A DNA stretch of 64,000 nucleotides, from contig CP137880.1 in NCBI GenBank assembly GCA_034406715.1, forward strand, positions 372,001-436,000, given 5' to 3'. The position numbers and the translations under genes were made by a program. Of this stretch, positions 22,845 to 33,223 are shown piece by piece. A model generated the notes under the pieces. The model searched no databases and was not told the origin of the DNA. It saw nothing but the letters and a program-made list of their open reading frames with translations. Origin of the DNA: Rhodotorula mucilaginosa (taxonomy: Eukaryota; Basidiomycota; Microbotryomycetes; Sporidiobolales; Sporidiobolaceae). Each line of letters begins with the position of its first letter. The first letter of the stretch is position 1.

Positions 22845-23266
22845 CGTCCGCTCCGGTGGCGTTTCATCTCCCGTCGCCCTCCCCTCACCCCTCTCGCGAT
22901 CGCTCGAGGATGAAAATCAAGTCATTAAAGTCATCCTTGTTTTTCAAGGCCGGGGCTTTTTTCGCTCCCTGTTTCCCGATTGGAAGCTTGTGCGTCTCTT
23001 GTCGAGAAGCACGGCACGGGGGACGGAGCGAAAGACGCGCCAGACCGCTGACGAAGACCAGGCGGGCAATTACCCACCGGTCGAGGATCCCGCTCGTCAT
23101 GTTCCTCTCGGGGTTGCTTTTGTGGCTCGAGATGGAGTGCATTGAGTAGAATCCCGGGCTGCAGTGGCTAGAAACGCGGAGTAGCCTTTTTCACCGACCA
23201 CTGACCCCTGAACCTCCACAGGTCTCAAAGCTTTTCGGGTCTCTTTCAGGCTCGTCGACCTCTATC
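22845..23266 (+). repeat. Upstream conserved block, copy 2
   Basis: This is the second direct copy of the block at 20598-21050, about 2.24 kb downstream. The CTCGCGATCGCTCGAGGATG start is at 22893, and the ATG of the short MKIKSLKSSLFF frame is at 22910. In this copy the frame stays open for 80 codons, to 23149. The distance from this ATG to the next gene start (23787) is 877 bp, against 879 bp in copy 1. Confidence 0.7.
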
Positions 23267-23657
23267 GCCAAGGGCTGAATGCATTACTGTACGCCTACCC
23301 CGCATTGTTTGCAGAATCCCAATCCTTGCGACCTCTCCCGCACCGCTCAGCTTTCCCTCTGATAGAGCTCGGATCCGGGTTACCGCTGCTGCTTCGAGTG
23401 ACCCGACCTTAGGCTGGTTCTTTCTGCACTATGCTTCACCGTCCAAAGTCGCGGGTAGCTTGCTCTGCTCCGCCGAAACGTGTCCCATCACGGGCGAACG
23501 CCAATCCAATCCGCCATTCCTTCTTTTTTTCTTTCCGGTATTCGCTCGCGTCCGCACGCAGCCTCGCAGCTCAGGATCGGGACCGTGAAGTTGCGCGAGG
23601 GGAATATCATCATCGACTACGCGTCATCTTCCATGGTCCGTTGGCGTCCACTTGTAT

Positions 23658-23695
23658 AAGCGGAGCGTGCGCTGAGCGGGATGTCCGCGGACCAG
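23658..23695 (+). promoter_or_regulatory. Conserved 38-nt element before the second tandem gene
   Basis: This is the counterpart of 21411-21448, with three differences. Its ATG opens an upstream frame (MSADQ) that overlaps the start codon at 23787 in another frame and ends at 23929. Such an overlapping upstream frame would be expected to reduce initiation at the main ATG if it is in the mRNA. Confidence 0.5.
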
Positions 23696-23786
23696 CTGCG
23701 AGGATTTGCCCCCCTCGAAGTTCGTCGTTCGACCTTGACCTTTTACCTTCATCCCACACGAGCGTCAAGACGCAACTCTTACCAAC

Positions 23787-23895
23787 ATGTTCCAACAGCA
23801 GACCGCAGATGTAGCCGACGCCATGTTCCGACAGCAGAGAGAAGACATCGCCGGCGCCATGTTCCGACAGCAGAGAGAAGACATCGCCGACGCCA
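23787..23895 (+). repeat. 36-bp coding minisatellite, three units
   Basis: Three tandem 36-bp units at the start of the second tandem gene each encode M-F-x-Q-Q-x-x-D-[VI]-A-x-A. Units two and three are almost identical, so expansion is recent or ongoing. Confidence 0.8.
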
Positions 23896-25023
23896 TGGCC
23901 CAAGTCACTCACAACGAGAACAATCGTAAATTTGTCCTGAAATCGCGAACGGATACATTCCCGCGCTGACTCCGACGTCCCTTCCTCTTGTTTGTCTCTT
24001 GCGCCAGCTCCGCAACAACGTGAGTGTAAGCAGACACGATTCTCATGACGGGGTAGCTGAAATCTGTGGCCATACCAGCACGAGGGGTCCTGGGACATCT
24101 CCCCAGCCAACGTCAACGCTACGTGGTCGCACTCAATGCATGGAGGACAGAACTTGTCCGTGCACGGTCGGACCTCGCGCTTATGGAATTCGCTCTCGCA
24201 GCGGCAGGCTTAAAAGCTCGATATGGCGTGAGTTCCGGCACTGCCCATCTGTCCTTGCTACGCTGATGACTGCATTAGCTACAGGATGGCACCATGCGTA
24301 TTGTCACCCGGGCTGAGTCTTCTTGCGCACATGCAAGACAAGAGATCACAAAGTACCAGCAATACATGAGAAACGAGCGACAGGAAGGACGGCGTTGCGT
24401 GTGGGAAAGCAGGCTGCACTACTGGAAACTCCTACTCAACTTGTTCGAGAACCTGGCGCATCCGCCTCGTCATGAGTGTAAGGACTCTTGTTGGATCTCT
24501 GACTGTGGCTCCGACTGATTCGCTTTCTTCCCCTGCAGCCCCGCCACGGGACTTACTGCCGCACGCTCCTGCCTTTGCACAGGCTCTGCATAGCCTGCTT
24601 CCGGGACACTCATTGCCTCACTTTTCCGCTGCTCCGCTCCCCTTCCCACTGCCAGGGCAGCCGGGCACACACGTGGCAGCTGATGTCGCGATTCCCGAAA
24701 CGCCTCACGCTGGATCAAGCTCAAGTCAGCATCTAGGCCGTCATCGACCTCCGCTACGAGTGGACACAAACGCAGGCCCTGAAAGCCACCATCTATTTCC
24801 TTCACGCCGGCTCACGCGATCCCGCAAGTCTCCCCAAGATCCTTCAAATGCAGGTGAAGGGTCGAGTCCGTCGTCTGCTTTCTTTTCCCAAATGCCATCT
24901 CCCTTCGAAGAGTCTCATCCTCCCTTTGAAGAGTCTCGTCCTCGCGCCGACGCAACGGTGCGGCTAGTCTCACCCTCTCCGGTCTCGCCTCTCCTACGTG
25001 CGTGGTCCCGAATCGTGCTCTGA
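23787..25023 (+). CDS. Unrecognised protein, tandem gene 2, paralogue of the preceding gene
   Basis: The exons 23787-23925, 24008-24019, 24079-24227, 24279-24477 and 24539-25023 encode 327 residues. As in the first gene, exon 1 ends in phase 1, exon 2 is a microexon (12 nt), exon 3 ends in phase 0 and exon 4 ends in phase 1. The N-terminus is three 12-residue repeats (MFQQQTADVADA, then MFRQQREDIAGA and MFRQQREDIADA). Exon 3 retains a faint match to the paralogue (LNAWRTELVRARSDLAL against LNDWEAQLEQARTELAQ). The last exon is longer and rich in Pro, Ser and His, with a repeated PFEES motif. No domain was recognised. Two acceptors (24278 and 24284) are both in frame for exon 4. The gene is tail-to-tail with the Zn2Cys6 factor. 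Confidence 0.6.
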
Positions 25024-25216
25024 TCGGAAAATAGCACTGAGAAACCTTTGCAACAGCTGAGGGTCCCTTAGCAAGCCAGGACCAGTATCAGCCCGGACCT
25101 CGCAGACAAGTGTAGGAGAACTGGCCACTGGGATCCAGCGAAGTTGCGTTGACAGGTGGACAATAAGGGAGCAGTGATGTAAGCAAGTGCTCAAGTCTTT
25201 GTGAATTACACTCGTT

Positions 25217-28094
25217 TCACTTTTGTTTCTCGAGTTGAGCCTTGGCCTTGTCTAGCAAAAGCCGGAGGGACAGCGCTCCTCGACTGTGGACAGGCTGCAT
25301 GTCCCATGCGTGAGCGCAGATCTAAAAGTCGGAGGAAGTGGAAAGACGCACGGAGATGTCCGCCATCAAGTCGAGCCGCAAGGACGCAAACTCGAGCAAG
25401 TCTCGCTTCTCCTGCACATCCTCCGGACGCTCAGACAAGAGGTCGATGGCGAGCACCATGGCGGCACTAAAACGGCTAACCGAGAACCTGGAGGCGCAGA
25501 ATGGTCACTATCGCCTCACCGAAGCGACGTTCCTGAAGACGCACTCGACCCAGTCGCCGTTCTTGTCCGAGTAGATGTAGAGCTCGCGCTTGGCATACTT
25601 GATGCATTGGTTGCGAGAGTGTCGATACCGGTCATCGGCGGCAGCGAGCGCTGTGCGAGGAATGTTCCGATGAGCCAGAGTACCCTGACCCGAAAGCTCA
25701 GAACCGCTCACCGAGGAATGGCCTATTGATCCTGACCACCTCGGCCGACAGACAGAGATGAAGCAGAATCGCTCGCTGATTCGTGAGCGTAGGCGGGCGC
25801 GTTGAAAAATCGCCAAACTGGAAGATCTCGGGCAGCGAAGCTTCGAGGTCCATCAGCTTCTGGTCGTGCGCCAGCACCGCTTCGTAGCTGCACGTGGCCG
25901 CCGCAAACAGATCGTCGGTCTGCAGTCGTCACGCGTCAAGTCAGCGCCTCCGTCTCGAGGAAACGGTGGTGACAGACACGCACCGCCAATTTGGCCAAGT
26001 ACGCGATGCGAAAGTGGAAGACCTGAGACGAAATCCAGGTCTCCTCAAAATCCGGGGCGCTTGCCCGCGCACGCAGCCGGGCGTTGGCTGCCCTTTCATC
26101 CATCTCGAGCTCGCTGCAAGAAAGTGCTCATCAGCGAGGGTCAGTCATCGAATCCACGCGAGTTTGACGCACTCTTCGTGATAATCCAAGGGGAACGCGC
26201 AGTCGATGTAGCGCAAGTCGAAAGCGGACCACGAGCGTGAAAAGAAGCTAGTCATAGTGACAGAGATGGTGAAAAGCGCCCAGAAGGTCCGCTTCCGAGC
26301 TTCCCGCTCGTAGATCGGATAGTCGACCGGATCGCGGTTCAGGCCGAGCTCCATAGCGGCGTGCGATCCCAGAGAGATGAGCGAGACGCCAGTCGGGACC
26401 GTCTTGCCTTGCGTCATGAGCTGCGATGATGACGCTCCGTTAGCCGGAGGGAATTCGCTCGGATCATGGCAGAAAGACTGCGCACAAGATGATAGACGCC
26501 GATCGTGTTCGCGGCCCGGACCCCGTCGAGATGCGGATACTCGGTCGGCTAGGGAAGGGAGTAGGCGTGAGCTGGTTTTCTCTACTGAAGAGAGATCGAA
26601 AGTCGTACCTTTCCGGCGTGCAAAACGAGAGAAGCGACGCGCGCCCATGCGGCGCCGTTGGTCTCCTTCTCCTCGACGAGCCCGAGCTGTGCGGCGAGCG
26701 GTTCGGGCATCCGAGAGATACCCATGGTACATACACCGAGCACCAAGGCAAGGAACTGCGCATCGGCGGGAGCGGCAAACGGAGTCGCATCGCGGCCATC
26801 CAGCGCCGTTTTCATCGCCGACCATCGCTTGTCGATTTCGCGAACATGGACCGAAGGACAGATCCAGGCAAAGTACTCGTGAAAGAAGTCGTACGCGGCG
26901 CGGAGCTTCGGCTCGGGCGGGATGAGTGCCATGATCGCAGGGAGGGTCAAGTCCTCGACCGTGAGCGCCGAGATGACGGGCATCTCGAGGATTGCGCCGG
27001 CGTGAGTGTCCTGCAGGCGCTTCAACTCTTGCAGGAGCGCAGTGCCGTTCTGTCCGTTCGGTAGGAACGAGTCGCGACCGGCTCGCGGCGGCGTCACAAC
27101 GCCCGACAACACGAGGCTGATGAGCGCGCCGAGCAGATCCTGAGCGACCAGATCGAACCGTTCCACCTCTCTGGCCGCACCCTTCTCTTTCATCGGCGCT
27201 GTCGCCGATCTGCCCGTGCTCGAAGCAGGACTCGAGGCATGCGAGATCTGACGGGGCGTTCCGTCGTTTGGCTGCGCGGCGGTCGTCGGCGGGATGGCGC
27301 TCACGAGGCTTTCGAGTTGCTTGATGTGCGCCTGGAGCTTTTCGATGTCCGACTCTTGTGAACCGACGTAAAGCGGCGTCGCATCCCTGTCGAGTGACGG
27401 GTCAAGTCAGAAAGAACGTGCGGCGCGCAAAAGCCATCCGAAGAGGGACACACCCTTCCCAGATACACTCCGTGTCTCGCTCGACGCAGGAGGTGCAAGG
27501 CTTGGCGCGATTGCAGCGCAGTTTTTTCTGCCGACACGGCGTACACGAGGCCGGACGGCGTCTTCTCGGCGCCGCGGTCGCTGCCTTTTTTCCTTCTGCA
27601 GCGCGGGTCGACGCAGCCGGAGCCGATACTTCGGGGTCGGACGGCGCAGGAGTGTGCGGGAGAAGGGTCGGTGCTTGATACTGTATGAACGCGTTCGGCC
27701 CGCTTGCGCCCTGCGCGACGTCGGTCCAAGTTGCCGCCGGTTCTGCCGCCGAGGTACTGGGCAACGGCGGTGCATCGTTTCGGAAGAATCGCGGATCGAG
27801 ACTCTGGCTCGGATAAGATGCGTACGCCTCGCGGTAAGCGTTTCCGGACTGGGGCACGTTCACGTTCAGGTGTGCCGGAGCCTGCATCGCGGCGTGTCCA
27901 GAAGTTGCGGAGCCTGACGGGAGAACGTAAACGCTCCCGTCTGGCACATCGCCATACGCATTGTTGCCGGCGTACTGGTCGTAGGTTGGCTCGTAGTACG
28001 CATCGGATACGGTCGGAGACGGTCGAGGGCGTTTGTCAGCGTAGTAGTTGCGTCCCGGTTCTTCGTAGAAGTACTGGTATCGACGGTCGGACAT
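25217..28094 (-). CDS. Zn2Cys6 fungal transcription factor
   Basis: The start is MSDRRYQYFYEEPG at 28094; the stop is TGA at 25217. About nine exons encode roughly 780 residues. The N-terminal 180 residues are Pro/Ser/Tyr-rich. The zinc cluster is CTPCRQKKLRCNRAKPC followed by TSCVERDTEC, near residues 185-215. A heptad-like linker (IEKLQAHIKQLESLVSAI) suggests dimerisation. The fungal_trans domain follows (FHEYFAWICPSVHVREID, MELGLNRDPVDYPIYERE, RKRTFWALFTISV, INRPFL). The last exons read KNGDWVDAAMVLAIDLLSER, then VHSRGALSLRLLLDKAK, and end in LEKQK. It should bind CGG-type sites in the nucleus; its targets are not readable here. It is unlike the C2H2-containing factor at 2-6.7 kb beyond the shared domain classes. 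Confidence 0.87.
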
Positions 28095-28772
28095 GGCCTC
28101 CCGGTGCAGGTCTGGTTTCTCTGCCCGCGGCGTGGTCGTCTAGCGTCTTCGAGGCGTAGCAGGTACCAGCGGTAGAGGGAGCGTGGTCATCCTGGCGGCA
28201 CGGTGGATCTTCCTTTGAGGCAGCGGCCCTTGGGGCGGCCAGCTCTGGACCGGAATCGGACAGGACGAAACACGATCGAGCGTCGGTTTACTCAGAAATC
28301 GCGGGTCACCACTTCACGTGGCTGCAAGAGACGGGCGATCGCGACGCCCGAAATGGGGAGCAGAGTTTCGATCGCTTGCCAAATGCCAAGTTCCTTCGTC
28401 ACGTTCTTCGAGGCGCAGCAAAGCTGTACGGTACAGAACTGCGATTCTGTATCGAGGTGGGCAAGCGAGCACGCCAGAATTCCCGAATCTGTAGCGAGAA
28501 CCGGTAGTGACGAGGCTCGAGAATGACGGTCAAATCATCGGTTGACATCGGATTCTCGAGCTTAAAACGAGTGATGGCAGTTGCAATGGAAAAGGCGATG
28601 ATTGTCTACATACGGTACGATACGATACGATGTGAAAGAGCGAAAGAGAGTGTCTGGAAAGAAACCGATCTGTCGTGAGTCTCGTGACTCGTAATGAGAG
28701 CTCCACACCGCGCGTTGTTGAAGACAAGCTGAGAGAAGAGAGAGCTCAGAGCCCGCGGCGCGAGCTTCAAAG
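28095..28772. other. Spacer, no gene seen
   Basis: This 678-bp spacer lies between the start of the Zn2Cys6 gene and the stop of the chitin deacetylase, both on the minus strand. ACGATACGAT-type short repeats occur near 28615-28630. Nothing else was recognised. Confidence 0.35.
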
Positions 28773-30950
28773 CTAATAAAGCGCAAAGAGAGCCGCTGCC
28801 GCTCCGGCGACCAGAGTCACCGCGGACCCGACCACCGCACCGCGGTTGGCGCTCGACGCCGGCGAGTTCTGCTTCGGCCGGTCCGACTCGGCGGCGCTGG
28901 CTGCGGCAGCACCGGAGCTGGAAGACAATGCGGTGGATGCGGCGGTGACGAGACCGATCTTGGAGACGAAGCCGGAGCCGGTCGCGCCGACGACAGTCGA
29001 GGTCGTCTGGACGAGAGGATAATCTTCGGCTTCATCGTCGTCGTCGTTGTCGTCGTCGTCGCCCGAAGAACCCGAGTCCTCAGCAGTCTCGATGTCTATC
29101 GGAGCGCGGATTGAGCGGTCAGCACGAGCTCACTTCGACATGAGAGAGTGTTGAAATCGAGAGACACGCACAAGAGTCGGCGAGCGACTGGCCCAGGCAC
29201 GACGCGATCGTCTTCATCTTGAGCTGACCGGCGTTGATCACCTTTGGCAGGACATAGTCAACCGCAAGGTCGACCGACTGTTGATAGAGATCGTGCGCGA
29301 GGACGATGAACCCGTGCGGCAGGGTCTGCATCGCATTGTCGAGGAACGAGTTGAAGTTGTTGTACGCCTGAGTCGCCGAGACGACGCCGCCGCCGATTTG
29401 CCAATCGCGGGTGTCGAAGACTTGGCCATCGTACTGGGTCCAGATGATCGGGCGGAGACCCATCTGCAGCGCAATGTACCGGACGCGGTCGTCGATGTCG
29501 CCGTAAGGAGGACGGAAGGTCTGGGTTTGGGGCAGTGTACGGTCCCGGTCAGTGTCCGACATGTGAGTAAAGCACAGTCTTCGTGTACCCGACTCACGTT
29601 CGGCGTCACGCCGGTGATGTCGCGAATGACCTTCATGGTCCAGCCGAGCTCGGCGACAATTTCCTCGTTCGAGAGCGTAGTCAGAGCAGAATGCGCCCAA
29701 GTGTGCACACTGAGCCTACGGCGGGCAGTAGAGTGGCGTTTGGGTCAGCTTCCTTCGTGTTTCTGCGCAGAGGGTGACCGGCCAAAACGTCGCTCGGTTC
29801 GTCTCTGCCGCGCGCGCCAGGAGGTGGTTCAAAAACGTACTGGTGACCGAGCATGTACTCTGCCTGAACCATTTCAGGACGAGAGATGGCCCGCGATCCG
29901 ACAATGAAGAAGGTTGACTGGATGTTTTGCGACTGCAGGAGGTTGAGCAGTCGCGGCGTGTACGGCGAGGGGCCGTCGTCTGTCGCAGAACAGGTTAGAT
30001 CATATACAAGCAGGAAGGATCGACGCAAAGACGAACCGAACGAAGCACCCCAGTCTTCCTTCCTCGGGCAGTACGTGATGTCGGTGGCACGCGTGCTGTT
30101 GAAAAGAAGAGACCGGTCAGCAAGTCTCCGACCAGATTACGAACGACGGATACGCACCAGCCTCCGCAAGTCCACCAGCACGCGCCATCCTCGCCGCCGT
30201 TCTGCACCGCCATGGCGTTGGTCGCGTTGGCGCACCCTCCGAGGCCGGTCGGGCTGACGTCGGGAATGTTGTCAAAGTCGATCTCGCTCAGCCATTCCTT
30301 CATTTCGGGCGAGTCGAGCGGAGGCATCCGGTCCAAGGGAGGGTAGTTGGCCGGGTTCAGGGTCGCAACTGTTTCCGGAATCCCGTTATTTCGAGTTTAG
30401 CTTCCACCTCGCGCGTAGGGAGCGACGGAGTGGTGGGGGAGCTCACTGTTTGGCAGAGGAGGAGCACCCTTGACGGGGGGAGTAGCGCCTGCAGCCGGGA
30501 TAGTCGGAAGGGGCTGGGTCGCCTCGGCCGTGGTCGCCGTACCGATGCTGGACCTGGATAAGGGAGGATTTGACGGCACCGTTTCGTATTGTCAGCTCGA
30601 AGCACGAGCGTGTGACGACTCGTGGAAGGGTATGACTGGTAGCAGGAAGGGTCAAAAGGGCGAGGGACTCACAGACTCTCCAATGGCTTCGAGGGGACCG
30701 GACCGCCACTTGCAGGCTGGCCCGTAATGGTCGCTGATGCCGCTGATGCACTCGCCGACAACGACCGACCACCCGTGGCCGTAGCGGTCGCGGCATTCGT
30801 AGCTCCCGTAGACTGTGCGGTCGCTTGTCGCCGTTCGAGCCGGGCAGGTTCGGCAGCGGCTCGTACATGAAGGGGCGACGCGACTTGGCCGTTGGCGGCG
30901 GTGGCGAGACCGGCGGCGGCCAGTCCGGCGAGGAGGACGATGTGGTGCAT
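28773..30950 (-). CDS. CDA: Chitin deacetylase, secreted and probably GPI-anchored
   Basis: The start is MHHIVLLAGLAAAGLATA at 30950, a clear signal peptide; the stop is at 28773. About seven or eight exons encode around 550 residues. After a Thr/Ser/Pro-rich linker comes a conserved segment (NYPPLDRMPPLDSPEMKEWL, WWTCGGC) and then the NodB (CE4) domain. Its motifs are complete: FDDGP, HTWAHSAL, RPPYGD, WTQYDGQVFDTRDW and GFIVLAHD. The C-terminus is acidic (DDDDNDDDDEAED), then Ser/Ala-rich, and ends in a hydrophobic tail (AVTLVAGAAAALFALY) typical of a GPI signal. The enzyme converts wall chitin to chitosan, as the Cda proteins of basidiomycete yeasts do. The Chs7 gene 9 kb away acts on the same polymer, but linkage is probably chance. 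Confidence 0.92.
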
Positions 30951-31740
30951 GGCGGGACGTATCGAAAGAAGTTGTGCGAACCTTGCAGAGCGAGTGTTTG
31001 GACGTGTCGTTTTCCTTTTTTCCGTAACGGACGCCGAGAAGAACGGACCAGGACGATCAGGCGAGAGCGAGTCGACGAAAGCGCGAGCAGCCGGTGACAG
31101 GTCGTTCTTGCCGGGCCAGCAAGGGTGTAGAGTCCCGTTGCAAATCAGAGCACAAGGAAAGAGGAGGACCGAGAGAGGCCAAGTGTGTGGCATCGGCGAG
31201 GAGCGAGCGGGACACGCCAAGAGAACGTGTTTGGGGACAGCTTGGCAACAAAGGCCGGCGCGTGGAGCGATCCGTGCAGCCATGCAAGCTGTACTGTAGC
31301 TGCTTTTAGTCGCTGGAGCTGAATGCAGCGCAGGCACAAAGGCTCCTTGTCCGAAGCTGGGATCATGGCTTCTCCAGCTGCAGGGTTCCGAGTCTATCAG
31401 CTGGTGATGATGAGGGAGAGGCGGTGCAGCGAGTACGGCGTCGAGGGATCGCATACGCGGCTGAGCAGGCGTGCCAGCAGGGCTACAGCGAAAGCGAGGA
31501 TTCGGACAGCGCGCAGAGGAAAGAGTGGAACCTGCAAGGCGTTCTTCTTCGACCGACTCTGACTCGGAACCGGAGAGCAGAGAGCGCGGTCGCACCCTTT
31601 CCCCTCCCATCCTATACCTGCGTCGGCACCAGCAGGTGAACCATGAACATGAACGCATTGGTCCGGCAAGTCTAGAGACTCTTCGCTGGTCCGCGATACC
31701 GTCGGTGTGCGCTGACTCTGTCTTTTCCCCCTCGAGACAG
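30951..31740. other. Spacer with uncertain first exon of the next gene
   Basis: This 790-bp stretch is the divergent promoter of the chitin deacetylase. An ATG at 31643 followed by CAG at 31738-31740 looks like a first exon and acceptor, but the phases do not join to the next frame, so it was not modelled. Confidence 0.35.
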
Positions 31741-32176
31741 TCGGTCCGCGGCAGCCTCACTACACGCCGCTCGCCCGCGCGCAGGTCCCATCAGCGTCGC
31801 AGCATGGACGATCTCGCGCACCCTCGTCACGCACAGAGCGCCCGAGCTGGCCCCAGCTTCCACTCAACCGCCTTTATCATCCGGCTCCGCTCCGCCTCCT
31901 CCCGATTCGAAGCCCAAGCAACGCTCCGCCACCTCCGAGTTCTACCGCGCCCTCGTCCCTTCGATGCTGCACTGCCTCGCGCTCGGCTCGATCGTCTATT
32001 ACGCGCTCGAACTCGGCTACATCTACCTCGCGAGGGAAAAGGATGGGGAAACGCTCCGGGCGAGGGTGGAACAGCTCGAGGGCGAATTGGAGATGGCGAG
32101 AGCGGGCGGGGCGGACGGAACTGCGGCTGGACTGGAAGGAGAGCGGAGCAGGAAGAGTTGGTGGAAGTTGTGGTAG
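31741..32176 (+). CDS. Small single-span membrane protein with C-terminal coiled coil, 5' end unresolved
   Basis: The readable frame ends at the TAG at 32174-32176 and can be followed upstream to an acceptor at 31740. It includes SEFYRALVPSMLHCLALG, then a hydrophobic span (SIVYYALELGYIYLA), then a charged helix (TLRARVEQLEGELEMARA) and the tail RKSWWKLW. The first in-frame ATG is at 31964, inside the conserved-looking part, so an upstream exon must supply the true start. The basic, Ser/Arg-rich N-terminus could be a mitochondrial targeting signal, which is inference. No family was recognised. Confidence 0.45.
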
Positions 32177-32446
32177 AACGGACGAAAAATCTCGTTTTCA
32201 CCCTGTCGAAGTGCAGGCGGACTCGTGCTCTGCTGGTCTACGATGCGCGGGCATCGCACCTTGCATCTCCCGACTGTTTGGCTAGTGTGCACCTCTGTAC
32301 GCTTTGCTGTACGTGGGAACCTGCCTGCTCAGCGAGCGAGGCCAGATGCCAAACCTCCCCTCGAGTGGGGCGCCCCACTCGGGCAGCTGATCGACAGCAG
32401 CGCGCGCGTGCGTGTCCCCCTCTTCTCCCCTCTTCACAGCACAACC

Positions 32447-32957
32447 ATGCCGGCCTATATCGTAGCGTTCAAGACGGGAGACGACGTTGAAGCTTCGGCA
32501 GTCGACGACGCATGCGCCAAGGTCGAATCGTCGGGCGGACAGTGAGTCCTCGCTGCGGAGAGAGGCTGTCGGTGACGCACTCCCGTCGGCGCCAGCAAGT
32601 CCAAGTCCAGTCATGGGCGGATACTGAATGCGCCTGACTACACGCAGGATCAAGCACAAGTACAACAGCAAGGTCATGACCGGCTTTGCTGGCACGTTCA
32701 GCGACGACGTCAAGGCGGAACTCGAAAAGGTGAGGTACTCGAGCACACTCACAGCATAAGAACAGCTTGCTGAGTGTTTTTCCGTATCATAGCACCCGCA
32801 CGTCAAGTACATTGGTGCGTGTCCTTCCAGTCCAGAACTCGGGCGGCGCTCATTCGCGATTGCAGAGCCGCCCTAGATGTCGCTATCATGCTCGTTGACA
32901 CGCGCACCTGTCTTATCTGCTCAAACAGAACCCGACCAGGAAGTCACTATCCAGTAA
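32447..32957 (+). CDS. PBI2: Pbi2-like inhibitor of vacuolar protease B (I9 inhibitor fold)
   Basis: Four exons, 32447-32541, 32648-32729, 32793-32814 and 32929-32957, encode 75 residues in frame. The third exon is only 22 nt. The protein reads MPAYIVAFKTG, IKHKYNSKVMTGFAGTFSD and ends HVKYIEPDQEVTIQ. This is the stand-alone inhibitor I9 (subtilisin propeptide-like) fold of yeast Pbi2 and mushroom POIA1. It has no signal peptide, as is normal for the family. Pbi2 blocks vacuolar proteinase B and also takes part in vacuole fusion with thioredoxin. Length and ends match the family. Confidence 0.88.
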
Positions 32958-33223
32958 TACACAGTCCTAGACAACTGTTGTTCCATAGCGCCCTCTTCTA
33001 CGATGTCTGACCGTCCAGATTCGACTGTAACGAAACTTTGCTCTCCGAGTCACGATGTCCGAGAGACGCGCGCGCAGAGCGCGTTCTCGCCTATTGAGCG
33101 GGTCCGAAAGTTACATGATACAGTAGCGTGCCACGCATGCAGTTGCTAGGCCGGAAGCGAGCGAGTGAGATACGTGGGAGTGGCAAAAGCGATTTGGCAT
33201 TTTGCACAAACCCGAAGGTAGGT

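Noticed and set aside
22909-23149. 80-codon frame in the second upstream block as a gene of its own
   Set aside because: Only the first 12 residues are kept in the other copy, so it was reported as an observation and not as a gene.
20598-23266. Upstream blocks as ends of a mobile element
   Set aside because: No terminal inverted repeats, target-site duplication, transposase or reverse transcriptase was seen, and the fixed distance to each gene fits a duplicated gene unit better.
31471-32490. Long plus-strand frame across the small membrane protein gene
   Set aside because: It is Arg/Ser-rich without a domain and is the shadow of the frame that encodes the membrane span and coiled coil.
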